Shown: positions 38,063-48,421, counted from the first letter of the stretch. The stretch is DNA of 64,000 nt from Yarrowia lipolytica (GCF_001761485.1 NC_090772.1:2664501-2728500); one strand, 5' to 3'. Program-made: numbers and translations. Notes: generated by a model not told the origin, from the sequence alone.

Positions 38063-39386
38063 GGGAAGCAAGGATCGATAATAGACTGGCTGAAGAGAGA
38101 AAATGCACTTCTTTTGAACTCGGAGACTCTTCGTTATGGAGCTGAAGCATTGTAAGTGCTTTTCTCTGCTAGTCTCTTCATGATCGAGTTCAATAACGGT
38201 GAGGTTGGTGTAATTGAGAGCAGTGAGAATATCAATATCACCGGTTACGGATACATACTTCCTACTAAACTCCTTTTCACCTTCGCCTTAATCATTCTGA
38301 GAATGTCCGCCCCGGTATGTGTGACATTAGCAGAGACAGCATCCCCAGAAGTCAGTCCATCTCGAACCTGAAACACACTGCAATATTGCTATGCGAGATC
38401 CTGAGGCCCTTTGTGGAAGTAGAGCTACGCGCTCTGACTGAAATGACGTTACGTACTTCAGACTCTTCCTTGGACCTTGCACAGAAATGAGCTCTGGACA
38501 ACCGCAATAGACAAATTGTTAACGCAGATGTCTTCAAGAAAGAGCAAGACTAGACTGTTCCGAAGCTTGCGTCCTACGACCTGTTCTTCACACACCTCCG
38601 ATAGTCTGCGAACTCCGTTAGAACATTAATCATTGTGCTTCTGGGCGTGTACTGCAGTTATTTGCCTTCTGAAAGTAGATGAAGAGAGAAGAGAGAAAGA
38701 GTCACGACGACAGCTATACTGGCTCTTTTACTCTTCGGATCTCTGCTTTGAAAGGTACTTTGAGTGGTTTGGTATGCCCAGATCGTTATCAAACATCCCG
38801 GCCAGCACAGATTGTATGCACGATAACATTTTATCGGGGGTTTACCGAACTCATCTGGAAGCTACTGCCACCCAAGTAACAGCTACTGACGACAGATGCA
38901 TTGGTTGAAGAGAGACGAAAACACGAGACCGTGTCATATCTCACGCGACTACTCTCAATCATGTGAACAAACTCACTGTGCTGCAGCCGTAGTATCGTAC
39001 ATATCATGTTGAGACACGCCGCCATTTTATACGCTCGAGATCAACTGTAGTGTAAATTTCCTGAATGAGATACTAGCCGAGACTCTCTTTATGTGCCACT
39101 GTCCAAATTGCTTGCCCACGCACCCATCAAGCATTTCTGGTACCAAGGCCCCAAAGCAGGTTTCGGGGAACGTGTTTTGAGACTGGCAATGCGTGACGTT
39201 CGGAACACTCGGAAAGAAAGAAGGTGATGTGTCAAAAAAGTGCAAATAATGGGGTGAAAATATGGGGCATCAAGGGGTTTATATATTCGTCGAGTGACAC
39301 AAAAACGCAGGAACAAATCACACATCGGCATCATTATTACAAGACACCAAACTCCAACCACACAATACTACAAACAGAAGACAACT
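38063..39386. other. Intergenic 1.3 kb; no gene recognised
   Basis: No further cyclophilin sequence could be recognised downstream of the relic. The last 110 bases carry the promoter of the microprotein gene (TTTATATA at 39278-39285). Confidence 0.5.
39278..39285 (+). promoter_or_regulatory. TATA box of the zinc microprotein gene
   Basis: TTTATATA lies about 100 bases upstream of the ATG at 39387. Between them is an A/C-rich leader of the style seen before other genes here, such as those at 8100 and 53713. Confidence 0.5.
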
Positions 39387-39500
39387 ATGGCCAACCCCGA
39401 TTGCCCCATCTGCCACACCCCCATTCCTGCAGAGTTGATCAAAGACCACATCAAGAAATGCATAATTTCGTATGGCAAACGGGTGGCGGGACAAAAGTAA
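39387..39500 (+). CDS. 37-residue protein with a single UBZ4 (Rad18-type) zinc finger
   Basis: The ATG at 39387 opens MANPDCPICHTPIPAELIKD and continues through HIKKC to a Lys/Arg-rich end. CX2CX11HX3C (Cys6, Cys9, His21, Cys25) fits the UBZ4 ubiquitin-binding zinc finger of Rad18, WRNIP1 and related repair proteins, including the Pro after the first Cys and the hydrophobic residues of the helix. The finger makes up most of the protein. A TATA box about 100 bases upstream, the A/C-rich leader and the ATGG start context suggest a real gene. The frame is open 31 codons further up with non-conserved sequence. It is convergent with YND1. No 5' splice consensus (GTGAGT) is evident before the stop. 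Function unknown; ubiquitin binding is inferred. Confidence 0.6.
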   Translation: MANPDCPICHTPIPAELIKDHIKKCIISYGKRVAGQK

Positions 39501-39691
39501 TTTATTTGTCAATATATCGTTCAAATGAGTATCGAGATGGTGATAGCTACTCGTACTACCATCACAGTGTCTCTTGTGTTCGAAAGCACAGGTTACACGT
39601 GTTAGTAGGTCTTCTGCTGCGGAGACACCTCTGTAGATAACTCCTTCGTAAATCAATTTGCTAATGTCAGTATTTACATGCGTAAGTATGC

Positions 39692-41602
39692 TTACTCCGC
39701 AAGTCTAGTGGCAGAAGAGCTTCTACTAGGAGCCCTACTGTTCATTCCAAGACCCTTGAATCGCCCTGTGGTAGGAATGTTGATGCTGGATTGTGAAGTC
39801 TGCAGCCGTGGAGTATTGCTTCTCATCTCAGAAAGGTCCAGAGCCGACGACGATCGACATGTAGGGGGCACAACAGGACCACTCTCAAGATCGACACTCT
39901 CGAGCGTCTTCTTCCATCGCAGTCGCTGTGTAAGGCGAGAGAACTGATTGATAATGCCTCCAGTGACCTTGGTTTTGCCAAGTAGGAAGTACACGACTCC
40001 GAAAGCTATCACCAACAGAAACACGAGAGGCAGAGACAAGAAACCAATGTCTTCAGAAGTTCGCCCTTCGCCACCAGGAATCACAATAGTGCTTCCATCC
40101 AGCATGCTAGGCACGTATCCTACCCCAACCTCTCGATCGTCGGAGTTCTTGGCGGGAGGAACCTGTGAGGACGAGTAAAGAACCATTTTTCCTAGTGTCC
40201 ACGACAATTCTTGGTCATCAAAGGTCTCCAAGCTCTTGAACGGCGACACAAATGGCGTGTCTGTGGGATCCTCAGATTCCTCGCCAATCATGGGACCGAT
40301 AGGAACACCAAATCCCTCGTGCAAAATCGTCAGAACCCAAGTAGCCTTGAAACAGGCCACCTGTAGCTTGTCACGAGAGATCTTGTTAAATCCTCCCTCT
40401 TCACTCTCAGCAACAATGTCGTCCCAGTCTCGTGAACAATACTCCTGAGTCTTGTGGGAGAAGACGTGGAAGTTGTAGTCCTCTTCTCTGAGTCCAAAAA
40501 TATCTGCAGAGGTATACCAATACTCGGAAATACCAATGAATTTGGTCATGGAGAAATCCAGAGCGGGGGCATGCACACCGTTAAACAAACAAGGATGGTC
40601 TGTACATGGCAAATGTTTCATCAACAGAGGGGAGGCATTAGCCATACACGCTGAGAAGTCACCTCCTCCAATAACCTTGAAATCTCCGTAGTTCATTGTC
40701 AGTCCCTTCATCAAACAAGGGTCGGAAATGATCCCTTCAACGGCCGGTAACGTCTCAAGGTACCGTCTACGAGCTTCATTAGCTCCAAAACCAAGCCAGG
40801 TCGATACAAACACGTTCCACTCTTGCAGCTGGCCGTTGACACTGCGTAATCTGACCTGATACAAGTCATCCAGATGCCGAGCGGTTTCTGTTGCGTTCGG
40901 AACAAAGGCAATCTGAGCTGAAGCTCCTCCCATATCCATGAACCCGAGGGTGGACGATTCAGACAACCGAGACTCGTCATGAGGGTTCTTGACGTCAGCC
41001 AGCTCGTCACGTGACTGCAGAGAGGCCAGGTCCTGTGATTCACCTAACGGCAACCTCAGATCACGTGACTTTAGCCCTTCCACCTTGGACACCAAACTAC
41101 CTGCGAGGTAGTTCAAACCCAGCCATCCATAAAGCCCTTCCACTTCTCCGTCAATGATTTCCACGTTGGGACGCTTAGCACAGCCACCGGCACCAAGATA
41201 AAAGCCCGTGTTTGTCGCCAACAGCTCGCACACTGTGTTTAGTAGATGTTCTCGAACAGGCTCATCCAAAAGTCGCATGCCCGCAGTAGCCAGAAAGAAG
41301 ATGGGTGTAGAAGGAATAGCAGACTTGGGGACATGATCCATCACATGATCCACGAGAGGTTTGACGTGCTCGCTCCACAGCTCGTCACGCGATCTCCCAG
41401 CGAAACTGCTGACTCCAGGGAAGATCTTCTTCTTCCATTCCTTTTCCGAGTGCAACTTTGTCACGCTGTTCTGTTCCAGAAGCGACAGCTGGCCGAGGTT
41501 TTTCTGCTGCAAAAGCGCGTCTTCCCACGAGTAGATAAAGACTCTTGATCCGGACGAGCCCGCGTCCACAACAACTCCATATCGTCTTTTCGAGGGGGCC
41601 AT
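39692..41602 (-). CDS. YND1: Golgi apyrase Ynd1 (GDA1/CD39 family)
   Basis: A 636-residue nucleoside di- and triphosphatase of the GDA1/CD39 family, which removes UDP and GDP released by lumenal glycosyltransferases so that nucleotide-sugar import can continue. The apyrase conserved regions are visible: VVVDAGSSGSRVFIYSW (residues 9-25), FFLATAGMRLL (near 102), GEVEGLYGWLGLNYLAG (near 152), FMDMGGASAQIAF (near 226) and VIGGGDFSACM. A single membrane segment near 522-542 (SLPLVFLLVIAFGVVYFLLG) is followed by a 94-residue Ser/Arg-rich cytosolic tail. The lack of an N-terminal anchor and a C-terminal membrane span match yeast Ynd1 rather than Gda1. Three CACGTG words lie in or just upstream of the gene. 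Confidence 0.94.
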   Translation of the reverse strand: MAPSKRRYGVVVDAGSSGSRVFIYSWEDALLQQKNLGQLSLLEQNSVTKLHSEKEWKKKIFPGVSSFAGRSRDELWSEHVKPLVDHVMDHVPKSAIPSTPIFFLATAGMRLLDEPVREHLLNTVCELLATNTGFYLGAGGCAKRPNVEIIDGEVEGLYGWLGLNYLAGSLVSKVEGLKSRDLRLPLGESQDLASLQSRDELADVKNPHDESRLSESSTLGFMDMGGASAQIAFVPNATETARHLDDLYQVRLRSVNGQLQEWNVFVSTWLGFGANEARRRYLETLPAVEGIISDPCLMKGLTMNYGDFKVIGGGDFSACMANASPLLMKHLPCTDHPCLFNGVHAPALDFSMTKFIGISEYWYTSADIFGLREEDYNFHVFSHKTQEYCSRDWDDIVAESEEGGFNKISRDKLQVACFKATWVLTILHEGFGVPIGPMIGEESEDPTDTPFVSPFKSLETFDDQELSWTLGKMVLYSSSQVPPAKNSDDREVGVGYVPSMLDGSTIVIPGGEGRTSEDIGFLSLPLVFLLVIAFGVVYFLLGKTKVTGGIINQFSRLTQRLRWKKTLESVDLESGPVVPPTCRSSSALDLSEMRSNTPRLQTSQSSINIPTTGRFKGLGMNSRAPSRSSSATRLAE

Positions 41603-42865
41603 GTTGAAACTGTGTGGTGAGAGTGTACTCCGTTAGAGCCCTTTTTCCTATGATTTATCAGAGCAAAATCAAGTGTCGCTTACTCAAAGTGCTCACTCGT
41701 CTTGCAGATCAACGAGTTAATGAGATTGATCCTGCTGGAAGAGAGAGTCGCAAAAGTCGTCGAGATCTACGAAATTTCGTGACGCCGAAGATGAAATGAT
41801 ACTGCTGAAGATGTCTCCTCTTGTACAGTCCGAGATATCGTTCCTGCGGCCTTGGTCACGTGTATGTGTCGTGTACTGTACTGTACAATGGTTCGTATCG
41901 TGCCGTGCTGCAGACTGTCGAGTATGCTATGTTATGCTGCCGTGCTAGTTGAAAGTCACGTGATCCGGTCGGTGGTGTCTCACGTGAAATCGTTTGTGTG
42001 CGTTCACGTGATCTTAATTTGGCGGCTCCGGTCACGTTGCGCTGTCGTTGGAGGCTCTCACAATGTCGCAGTGTGGAGTGTCAAGCGCAGAAGCTCTCGA
42101 TATGCAGGAGAGCATGTGTTGCGTGTTTAAAATAAACAGAGTTTCCGTCACGTGACTTTCTCGGAGATGCACGGGGTGCCAAGCTATTGTTTTCGGGTCG
42201 CGGTGGTTTCTTTCAATTTCGGCAAGAGAAAAGTGCAAGTACGATATTCTGGGATTATGGGCCATGTTCCATTTTTACATGGACGCTTTTTTTAGTCTCA
42301 TGTAGCATTGAACCTTAAACGAGGACGTGTATAATTAGAATATTCTGGGACTTGTGGGACAGTATATATATACTCATAATACTGTAGGTATGGAATTGTT
42401 AGTTAAGCCAGTCTGGAAGTACAAGTAATTGTACCACTCTAGAGTTCGTTTCAGGGGATCATTTGATAGCTCTTCGCGTGTATAATTCGTTACTTTTACT
42501 TGTACAAACAAGTACATACTGTAGCTGGTCTTGCACGGATCGGCTCCACTGGTTGTCGAACAGAAATGGGCAGAATCGGCATTAATCTGAGCCGAAATAC
42601 AAGCTGAATTGACTGGGAAGTCCCCGAAAAAGAACATTATAATCTTCGTCTAGTGGTGTTGATTATAGACGAGTTGAACTCGTTTTGACAGACTCACACG
42701 GTTTCAAGTCCGAGTCCCAGTTTCACATTTAATACGACTCGTGCACTTTTTTTCATGTATTTTATATATATATACATATATATGTATTTCATTGCCCGTT
42801 TGACTTCTGACAGCTCGTTTCACGTCGTTTTTCACTCCAACTAAGCTTTAGTAAAAGCGTCACTA
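41603..42865. other. Divergent intergenic 1.3 kb; CACGTG cluster
   Basis: No gene recognised. It holds the CACGTG cluster described separately and GTAC-rich words (CTGTACTGTACAATGG near 41875). A TATATATATA run lies at 42768-42790, about 80 bases before the ATG at 42866. Confidence 0.5.
41857..42154. promoter_or_regulatory. Cluster of five CACGTG sites upstream of YND1
   Basis: CACGTG occurs at 41857, 41957, 41981, 42005 and 42149. Four are in the longer form TCACGTGA. The 24-base spacing between the middle three is regular. CACGTG is the binding word of bHLH factors such as Cbf1 and Pho4. The cluster is 250-550 bases upstream of the YND1 start and 700-1000 bases from the divergent gene at 42866. 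Confidence 0.5.
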
Positions 42866-43528
42866 ATGCACTGCAGTCCTTCCCCCTCCACACATCGCGA
42901 GTCTTGCCCTCAGCGAGCTATCGTACCACAGACACAGACAAGCAAGTGGCAGAGAAGAGCAAGTCACGTGACACAAAACAGCCCACAAGTCTTGCAACCA
43001 CCATACATGTCTCCGACATTGCGTTCGTACCTGCTTTCGATCCCGCCCTATTCAACAGTCGGCTATGGAGGGCCTCGAGCTCAACTCGCCAAGCAGTGGA
43101 CACAGGAAGGTGGCCATTTATCTGCTTCCGAGTACCGACATTTGCAGTCGATCAAAATCGTCTTTCTCAGCAAGTGCACGCCAATGAATCCAAAACTTGG
43201 CGATCCTCCAATCACTCACTTGTACCTGCCGTCACTATGTAACGATGCTCTGCTACCAATAGACGCTCATTTGATCAACCAGCGTCTTTACTCACTTCTG
43301 GCGTTTCAGAAAAGCCCTGCCATTGATATCCATGTGCCTGGAGCCGACCTAGATCACGTGATACCTATTCTCGCCACGGAGAAGGAACAGGGCATGACCA
43401 ACTTGAGACAGGTCTTTGAGAGATGGACAAGAGTGAGACATAGCCAGGTGGAGATTCCCAGCTCACCGGAATTTGGAGGAGATAGTGGATTTCCACATGA
43501 CTTACCTAGTTCTCCACCGGACATGTGA
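42866..43528 (+). CDS. Orphan protein, 220 residues
   Basis: Not recognised. The N-terminal 50 residues are Ser/Pro/Gln-rich; the middle has ordered-looking stretches (LRSYLLSIPPYSTVGYGG; THLYLPSLCNDALLPIDAHL; IDIHVPGADLDHVIPILA). The end is acidic and Ser/Pro-rich. A TATATA run about 80 bases upstream and an ATG close to the leader support expression. The stop codon overlaps GTGAGT (ATGTGAGTGAG), the usual Yarrowia 5' splice site, so the gene may continue in a second exon, but I could not find a matching in-frame acceptor. It may be lineage-specific. Confidence 0.5.
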   Translation: MHCSPSPSTHRESCPQRAIVPQTQTSKWQRRASHVTQNSPQVLQPPYMSPTLRSYLLSIPPYSTVGYGGPRAQLAKQWTQEGGHLSASEYRHLQSIKIVFLSKCTPMNPKLGDPPITHLYLPSLCNDALLPIDAHLINQRLYSLLAFQKSPAIDIHVPGADLDHVIPILATEKEQGMTNLRQVFERWTRVRHSQVEIPSSPEFGGDSGFPHDLPSSPPDM

Positions 43529-45066
43529 GTGAGCCTGTGCGGTCAGAACGCGATGAACATGAAGGCATACAGAAGGCCATACAGCTGCTATAAGGCGGAA
43601 TGTCGCGTGAAAATCAAGTGGGGGACACAGTCTCCCGCTTCATTGTGCGTCATGACTATCGCATACTTCACCTAGCACTTTCACTTGGTGAGCAGGAAGT
43701 TTGGCTACCTCATGTGGGCTTCTCTCACAAGCGACTTGTTTACAAGTACGAGAAAAGGTACTGTTTCAGTCTAGTATAGATCTTGGGAAACGGCCTCGCT
43801 ACTATAATGGGAAGCACAGGAATTTCACAACTGGTTCACATGGCATAGCCTACCACCATCTATGAAAATGACAGAGAGTTTACTTGGTCTTCTTTGAGCC
43901 ACGTCGTGTGCCACCTCAACCTATGATAGCTGAACCAAACAGGGCGATTACACCCTCCGAACTCGATATTTATTAATTCATTTATTTATTTCAGCAACCC
44001 ACCTCGGCCTCTCAGCTGGTCAAGCCCGTGGAACGTCTCACATTGGATCTGCAAATAGATTTACATCCAACGAGCTGCATTCCATCTGTTTTGCGTCATC
44101 TATAGACAGGAACAATCCCATCTGTTCACTGTAAGAGACTTCGTCAACCAGTCCGACCCGCTACCGCAACAATTGAAGCTACTGGAGTCCGTGGCATCTT
44201 CAAGGGTCGTCCAAGGTATTGGAGTCTGGAAAGAAGACTCTGAGGAAATCTCATCTCAGACATGCTCCCACAAGATATTGTTGATGTGATAAACCAACAT
44301 GAAGACGATCCGAAAACCCAAGGATCGCCCAACCCTGTCTGATCCCGAACTCTGGTCCGTGAGATATACGACTTGACGGTAAACATTGTTTTCGGCTTCA
44401 AGTGCTCTCGGATCCCCGCTCTCCATCGATTGGAAGTCAGATTGAGGTCAGTGGAGCGAATGACGACCCAGGACCTTGGAAGAAGGCGCAACTAACTCCC
44501 CAGAACACTCAAGTATAGTAGACATGGAGCCCTACTCAACCTCGAGAAACGCGAGCAAGGAGCCAACTGCAACGTAACCCACGTGACGCCGAAAGCAATG
44601 ACCAAAAGGAGCTGAAGAACGAGCTCAAGATGTCAACACGAACGAATTGCCAAACTGTCTGAGAAAATGGAGAGTAGAGATGATACCAAGACAGGTGCGG
44701 CAGTTGCCATCCACAGCAAGCACCACTACAACAGACACGGCTCCAACCTCGATTCAGACTTGTGAATGGGTACGAGAAGCTGGCTGCATGACTGTCAAGC
44801 TCATCATAAGTGTGACTACAGACCGGACTACTGTACCGCAGACATGCCAACAATAGACGTACCATGGATAGTGGAGATGATATAAGACTAGGACTTTCTA
44901 GACCAACATAGCTACATGCGCGCTCCTAGACACTGATACTCACCCAACTTACTTAGCACGAAATAACCAATAAATTACATTACAAAATCAAACCTGTAGT
45001 CTGAAGAGCGACCCTCCCTGATTTCTCCTGAAGCTCCTGGGTCGAAATTAAACACAATCCTTCACG
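43529..45066. other. Possible decayed coding sequence between two genes
   Basis: Contains a 59-codon open frame at 43600-43779 (MSRENQVGDTVSRFIVRHDY, later LALSLGEQEVWLPHVGF). Further on, protein-like stretches lie in shifting frames between about 44130 and 44880 (for example DMLPQDIVDVINQHEDD; LVREIYDLTVNIVFGFKC; later a segment with clustered Cys and His, WLHDCQAHHKCDYRPDYC). No family is recognised. This may be one or two old pseudogenes or an unrecognised multi-exon gene. Confidence 0.35.
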
Positions 45067-45669
45067 TTAGTCCTCGTCACGACCGCCTAGAACGTCAGCA
45101 AGCTCGATCTCGGGGTCCTGACTGTCTCCACTGGCCTCGCTCTGTTCACTCATGCTCTTATCGAAGCTGTCTTCAGCTACCTCTTCAAAGTTGAGTTCAA
45201 AGTCGTCAATAGCAGCAAACTTGGCAGCCTGTTCTTCCTCGAACATCTTCAGCTTCTCGGCCCGCTCCTTATCAGATTCACGTGATCGATGTGTGACACG
45301 ATCGGACTCTTCCTCAGATTCAGACTCCTCGGGCTCTTCGCTGTCAGACTCGCCGTCTTGCCGGTTCCGTTTTCTAGCCTCCGGAAGTAACATGAGATCC
45401 TTCTCAATCTGGTCTGTCGACGACGAAGTGTTTGATTTGTCGTCGCTTTGCTCATCACTCACGTGATCCTCCGCGACCTCAGTATATACCACAGTCTTTC
45501 GTTGTCGAGAACTGGACCGCCGGGAGGTGGTCTGGTTTTCAACATTGGTGATCGTGGACAGGGGAGTTCGAATCTCGGTGTTGGCGACGACATTTTCGGC
45601 CAATTTTTGCTCCACAAGACTGTTTTCGTCCGTAGCAACAGCCTTGCGTTTTCGGGCGGGTCGAGGCAT
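45067..45669 (-). CDS. Acidic low-complexity protein, 200 residues, unknown
   Basis: Starts at MPRPARKRKAVATDEN; an in-frame ATG seven codons upstream is less likely. The N-terminus is basic with a possible nuclear signal (RPARKRK). The middle is Ser/Arg then Asp/Ser/Glu-rich (DGESDSEEPEESESEEES). The C-terminal part has a helix with Lys/Glu periodicity followed by AAIDDFELNFEEV, the only segment that looks conserved. No domain recognised; it resembles nuclear acidic proteins bound to chromatin or cell-cycle factors, but that is only composition. Confidence 0.6.
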   Translation of the reverse strand: MPRPARKRKAVATDENSLVEQKLAENVVANTEIRTPLSTITNVENQTTSRRSSSRQRKTVVYTEVAEDHVSDEQSDDKSNTSSSTDQIEKDLMLLPEARKRNRQDGESDSEEPEESESEEESDRVTHRSRESDKERAEKLKMFEEEQAAKFAAIDDFELNFEEVAEDSFDKSMSEQSEASGDSQDPEIELADVLGGRDED

Positions 45670-46591
45670 GTTTCTAGCGTGTTTTATCAAGTGTTGTGCA
45701 GTGGAGATAGTTGTAGGTGAAAATCACGAGACGCGTTTCAATTAAGTTGGTGTTTTGGGTTTGACTAAATGGCACTGAGCGCGAGCTATCAGGGGGAAAT
45801 ACCAGCCGGGATGTTGAATGAATGGCACCATCGGACTCCCCCGTATCAGGGCTACAACTTGGTATTACTTTTGCAATTTCGATTTTCGGATGCGTCATCA
45901 TAATTTTCGGATTTTGCCCAGCAAAAGACTTTGACTAAACTTTCAACTATCGGCTTCAGATTAGCTAACTAAGTAGGAAAGAAAACACTCGAAACCACAT
46001 CCTTGATAATACCTCAGGAAAGAGCTTCACTGGCATGAAAATGGAAAAAAGCCTAGAAATGCTATCTTCAAACACATGTGTAACAATTTGGTTCAATCAG
46101 AACGTTTCCATATCTTGATATTTGAATCTCAAAACTGTTCAGTCATCGGAACCCTAATCCACTGAGTCACCATGGTGAGAAAACGGGCAACAGTAGCATG
46201 TAACTCAACGTATAACTACGCTAGAGAGATTTTCGAAGAAGGAATCAGGTATATACAGAGCTCCAGATAAATTACCGGCTTTATCCGTGCAATATCTGTC
46301 TTGGGGGTCCCACAAGAACCTGTCCAGATGCCAACAGCCAGATTATATCATCACCCGTGAACTTTATGCGGGACATACATACCTCGGTTGATTGAGAATG
46401 ATGGTAACTAGGTCCATTTTTTGGTCCAAATTGAAATGTTGCAATGCGAGGAGGGTTATAGTCACCTGTATAGCGAGTTTTACAAACCTCACAGCCCTGC
46501 ACCCCCCACATCACCCCCTACTACAACCCCCACTTTGGCCGTTGAACCTTACTTGTCACTTCTACATAAAGCACAGGCTTCCCCACTTAAC
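45670..46591. other. Divergent intergenic 0.9 kb; no gene recognised
   Basis: The promoter region of the acidic protein and of the hydrolase-phosphatase fusion. The fusion frame is open back to 46421, but the sequence there is Pro/Thr-rich and unconserved, so it is treated as leader. Confidence 0.5.
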
Positions 46592-48421
46592 ATGTCTCAC
46601 AACACCCCGTCCAACAGGTCTACAATGGTGTCTGAAACGAAACACATGATCCCTGTGGGATCCCAAGGTGCGGAGCTCGCTGGAATTCTCAACGAACCGC
46701 CCTCGGCCGTCGACAACCCCAATTTCAAGACCATTTTTCCCCCCAAGGTGGTTCTGATTCTCCATGGCCAAGGAGGACACAAGGACTACTGCTACCAACG
46801 CATGTTGGGACAGGAGCTTCCCGGAGAGAATGGCATGTGGACCTTCCGACTCGATTTCCGAGGTTGTGGCGAGTCTACGGAGGATGATCACCACAAACTG
46901 AAGGACGTGAACTGGCCCGAGTACAAGGTGACTAAGCCGATCCGAACCATCAAACGGGACGCTGAGGATATCGAGGCGGCCGTGACGTGGCTCCAAAAAC
47001 GTGGTCTCACCGTTTGTGCTTTGGTGGCACACTCCAGAGGCTGTTTGGCAGCAATGGAGTGGTTCCACAACGGCATCAACGCCAATAAGTTTATTGGTAG
47101 TGGCGGAAACACGGTGCTGCCGGCCTTTGTCAATTGCTCGGGACGATACAAGACCCACGAAATTTGGGACAAGCTCAGAGAGGGCTATGGATACACGTGG
47201 AAGGAACACAAGCAGTACCGGTCTGTGGAGAACTTTGAGGGCAAGTACACTAAAATGCTAGTGAGCATTGAGGAGCCTACGTCGATTGCAAACACAGACA
47301 TTCCAGGTCACTGCAAGGCGTTTAAGAACGCAGGAGGACACACACTGACCGTGTTTGGGTCGCGCGATCAGGTGGTCAATGTGGAGGATGCTGGACACTT
47401 TGCGAACGCCCTTCAGCCCCGACACCATCTTTCCATCATTCGAGATGCTGACCATAACTTTTACGGTGACGAGTTGCCTGCCGAGAAAGGCGCCGAGCCT
47501 GGAAAGCGACCCAAGAAGGTCAATTACAATCCTCGAGTAACCAAGATCATCATCGACTGGCTCAAATCCGAGGCTTTCCACGCCAGAGCTCTCAATGACA
47601 TGGCCACTATCGGAACTGTGACTCGGTTTAAGGATGTGGATGGTATCGACAACTTTAGAGATTATGGAGGGTTCCAGCTCGATTCGAAAACATCAATCAT
47701 CCAGGGAGTTCTATACCGATGTGCTGACTTGCGAAGCGTGACCTCTGCTGGCGTGGCTACCATCAACCAGCTTGGAATCAAGGCTGTGTTTGATTTCCGA
47801 TCGGAGATTGAAGTCACTAGAAACGGTTTTGGCAAGGTAGATGGCACCGAGCGTGTCCATACCCCTGTCTTCAAGAGCAAGGATCTGTCTCCTGAAGCTC
47901 TTGCTGAGCGGTACAGAAACTTTCTGGATCCCATTGAGGGCTTCAAGCGTGCCTACGACGAGATTCTGACTGTCGGAGGCCCCTCTTACGAAAAGCCGTT
48001 GCGGTTTTTGCTTGAGAACCCCGGTACACCGATGATTGTGCATTGCACCGCTGGCAAGGACCGAACTGGTGTCTTTTGTGCTCTGGTTCTGCGTCTACTT
48101 GGTCTGGATCACGACACAATTTCTCGGGAGTACGAGCTGACTACTTTTGGACTCAGAGAAGCTGTTCCTCGACTGATTGAGGCTCTTTCTACCGAACGGG
48201 CCGAGTGGAGCGATCCTGCCATGGCGGAGAAAATGGCTAACATGCTGTCTTCTCGGTACGATTGTATGATGCAGGCACTGGATCTGCTTGAAAACAAGTT
48301 TGGAGGAGCGGAGAAGTGGATCATGGACAACTGTGGATTCACAAAGGAGGATATCGAGACGCTGAAGAAGAATCTCATTTCTCCTGTGGAGCCTGGGTGG
48401 GAGTTGAGCTATAAGATGTAG
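46592..48421 (+). CDS. Fusion: alpha/beta-hydrolase plus Tyr-type phosphatase (PTP-like, CX5R)
   Basis: A 609-residue two-domain protein from MSHNTPSNRST; a Met 11 codons later is possible. Residues 30-330 are an alpha/beta-hydrolase: VVLILHGQGGHKDYCYQRML, FRLDFRGCGES, then nucleophile AHSRGC with Ser148, VFGSRDQVV (acid) and RDADHNFYG (His near 288). Residues 345-609 are an atypical tyrosine/lipid-type phosphatase (Y_phosphatase3-like): NFRDYGGFQL, GVLYRCADLRSVT, KAVFDFRSEIEV, and the signature VHCTAGKDRTGVF with Cys485 and Arg491 (CX5R with Lys-Asp, as in phosphoinositide-type phosphatases). All catalytic residues appear present in both halves. Separate families exist in bacteria and fungi; the fusion suggests linked removal of an acyl and a phosphate group. 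Substrates are unknown. Confidence 0.9.
   Translation: MSHNTPSNRSTMVSETKHMIPVGSQGAELAGILNEPPSAVDNPNFKTIFPPKVVLILHGQGGHKDYCYQRMLGQELPGENGMWTFRLDFRGCGESTEDDHHKLKDVNWPEYKVTKPIRTIKRDAEDIEAAVTWLQKRGLTVCALVAHSRGCLAAMEWFHNGINANKFIGSGGNTVLPAFVNCSGRYKTHEIWDKLREGYGYTWKEHKQYRSVENFEGKYTKMLVSIEEPTSIANTDIPGHCKAFKNAGGHTLTVFGSRDQVVNVEDAGHFANALQPRHHLSIIRDADHNFYGDELPAEKGAEPGKRPKKVNYNPRVTKIIIDWLKSEAFHARALNDMATIGTVTRFKDVDGIDNFRDYGGFQLDSKTSIIQGVLYRCADLRSVTSAGVATINQLGIKAVFDFRSEIEVTRNGFGKVDGTERVHTPVFKSKDLSPEALAERYRNFLDPIEGFKRAYDEILTVGGPSYEKPLRFLLENPGTPMIVHCTAGKDRTGVFCALVLRLLGLDHDTISREYELTTFGLREAVPRLIEALSTERAEWSDPAMAEKMANMLSSRYDCMMQALDLLENKFGGAEKWIMDNCGFTKEDIETLKKNLISPVEPGWELSYKM

Noticed and set aside
42690-42720. 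GGTTTCAAGTCCGAG as a tRNA T arm
   Set aside because: One base too many for a B box and no tRNA fold around it.
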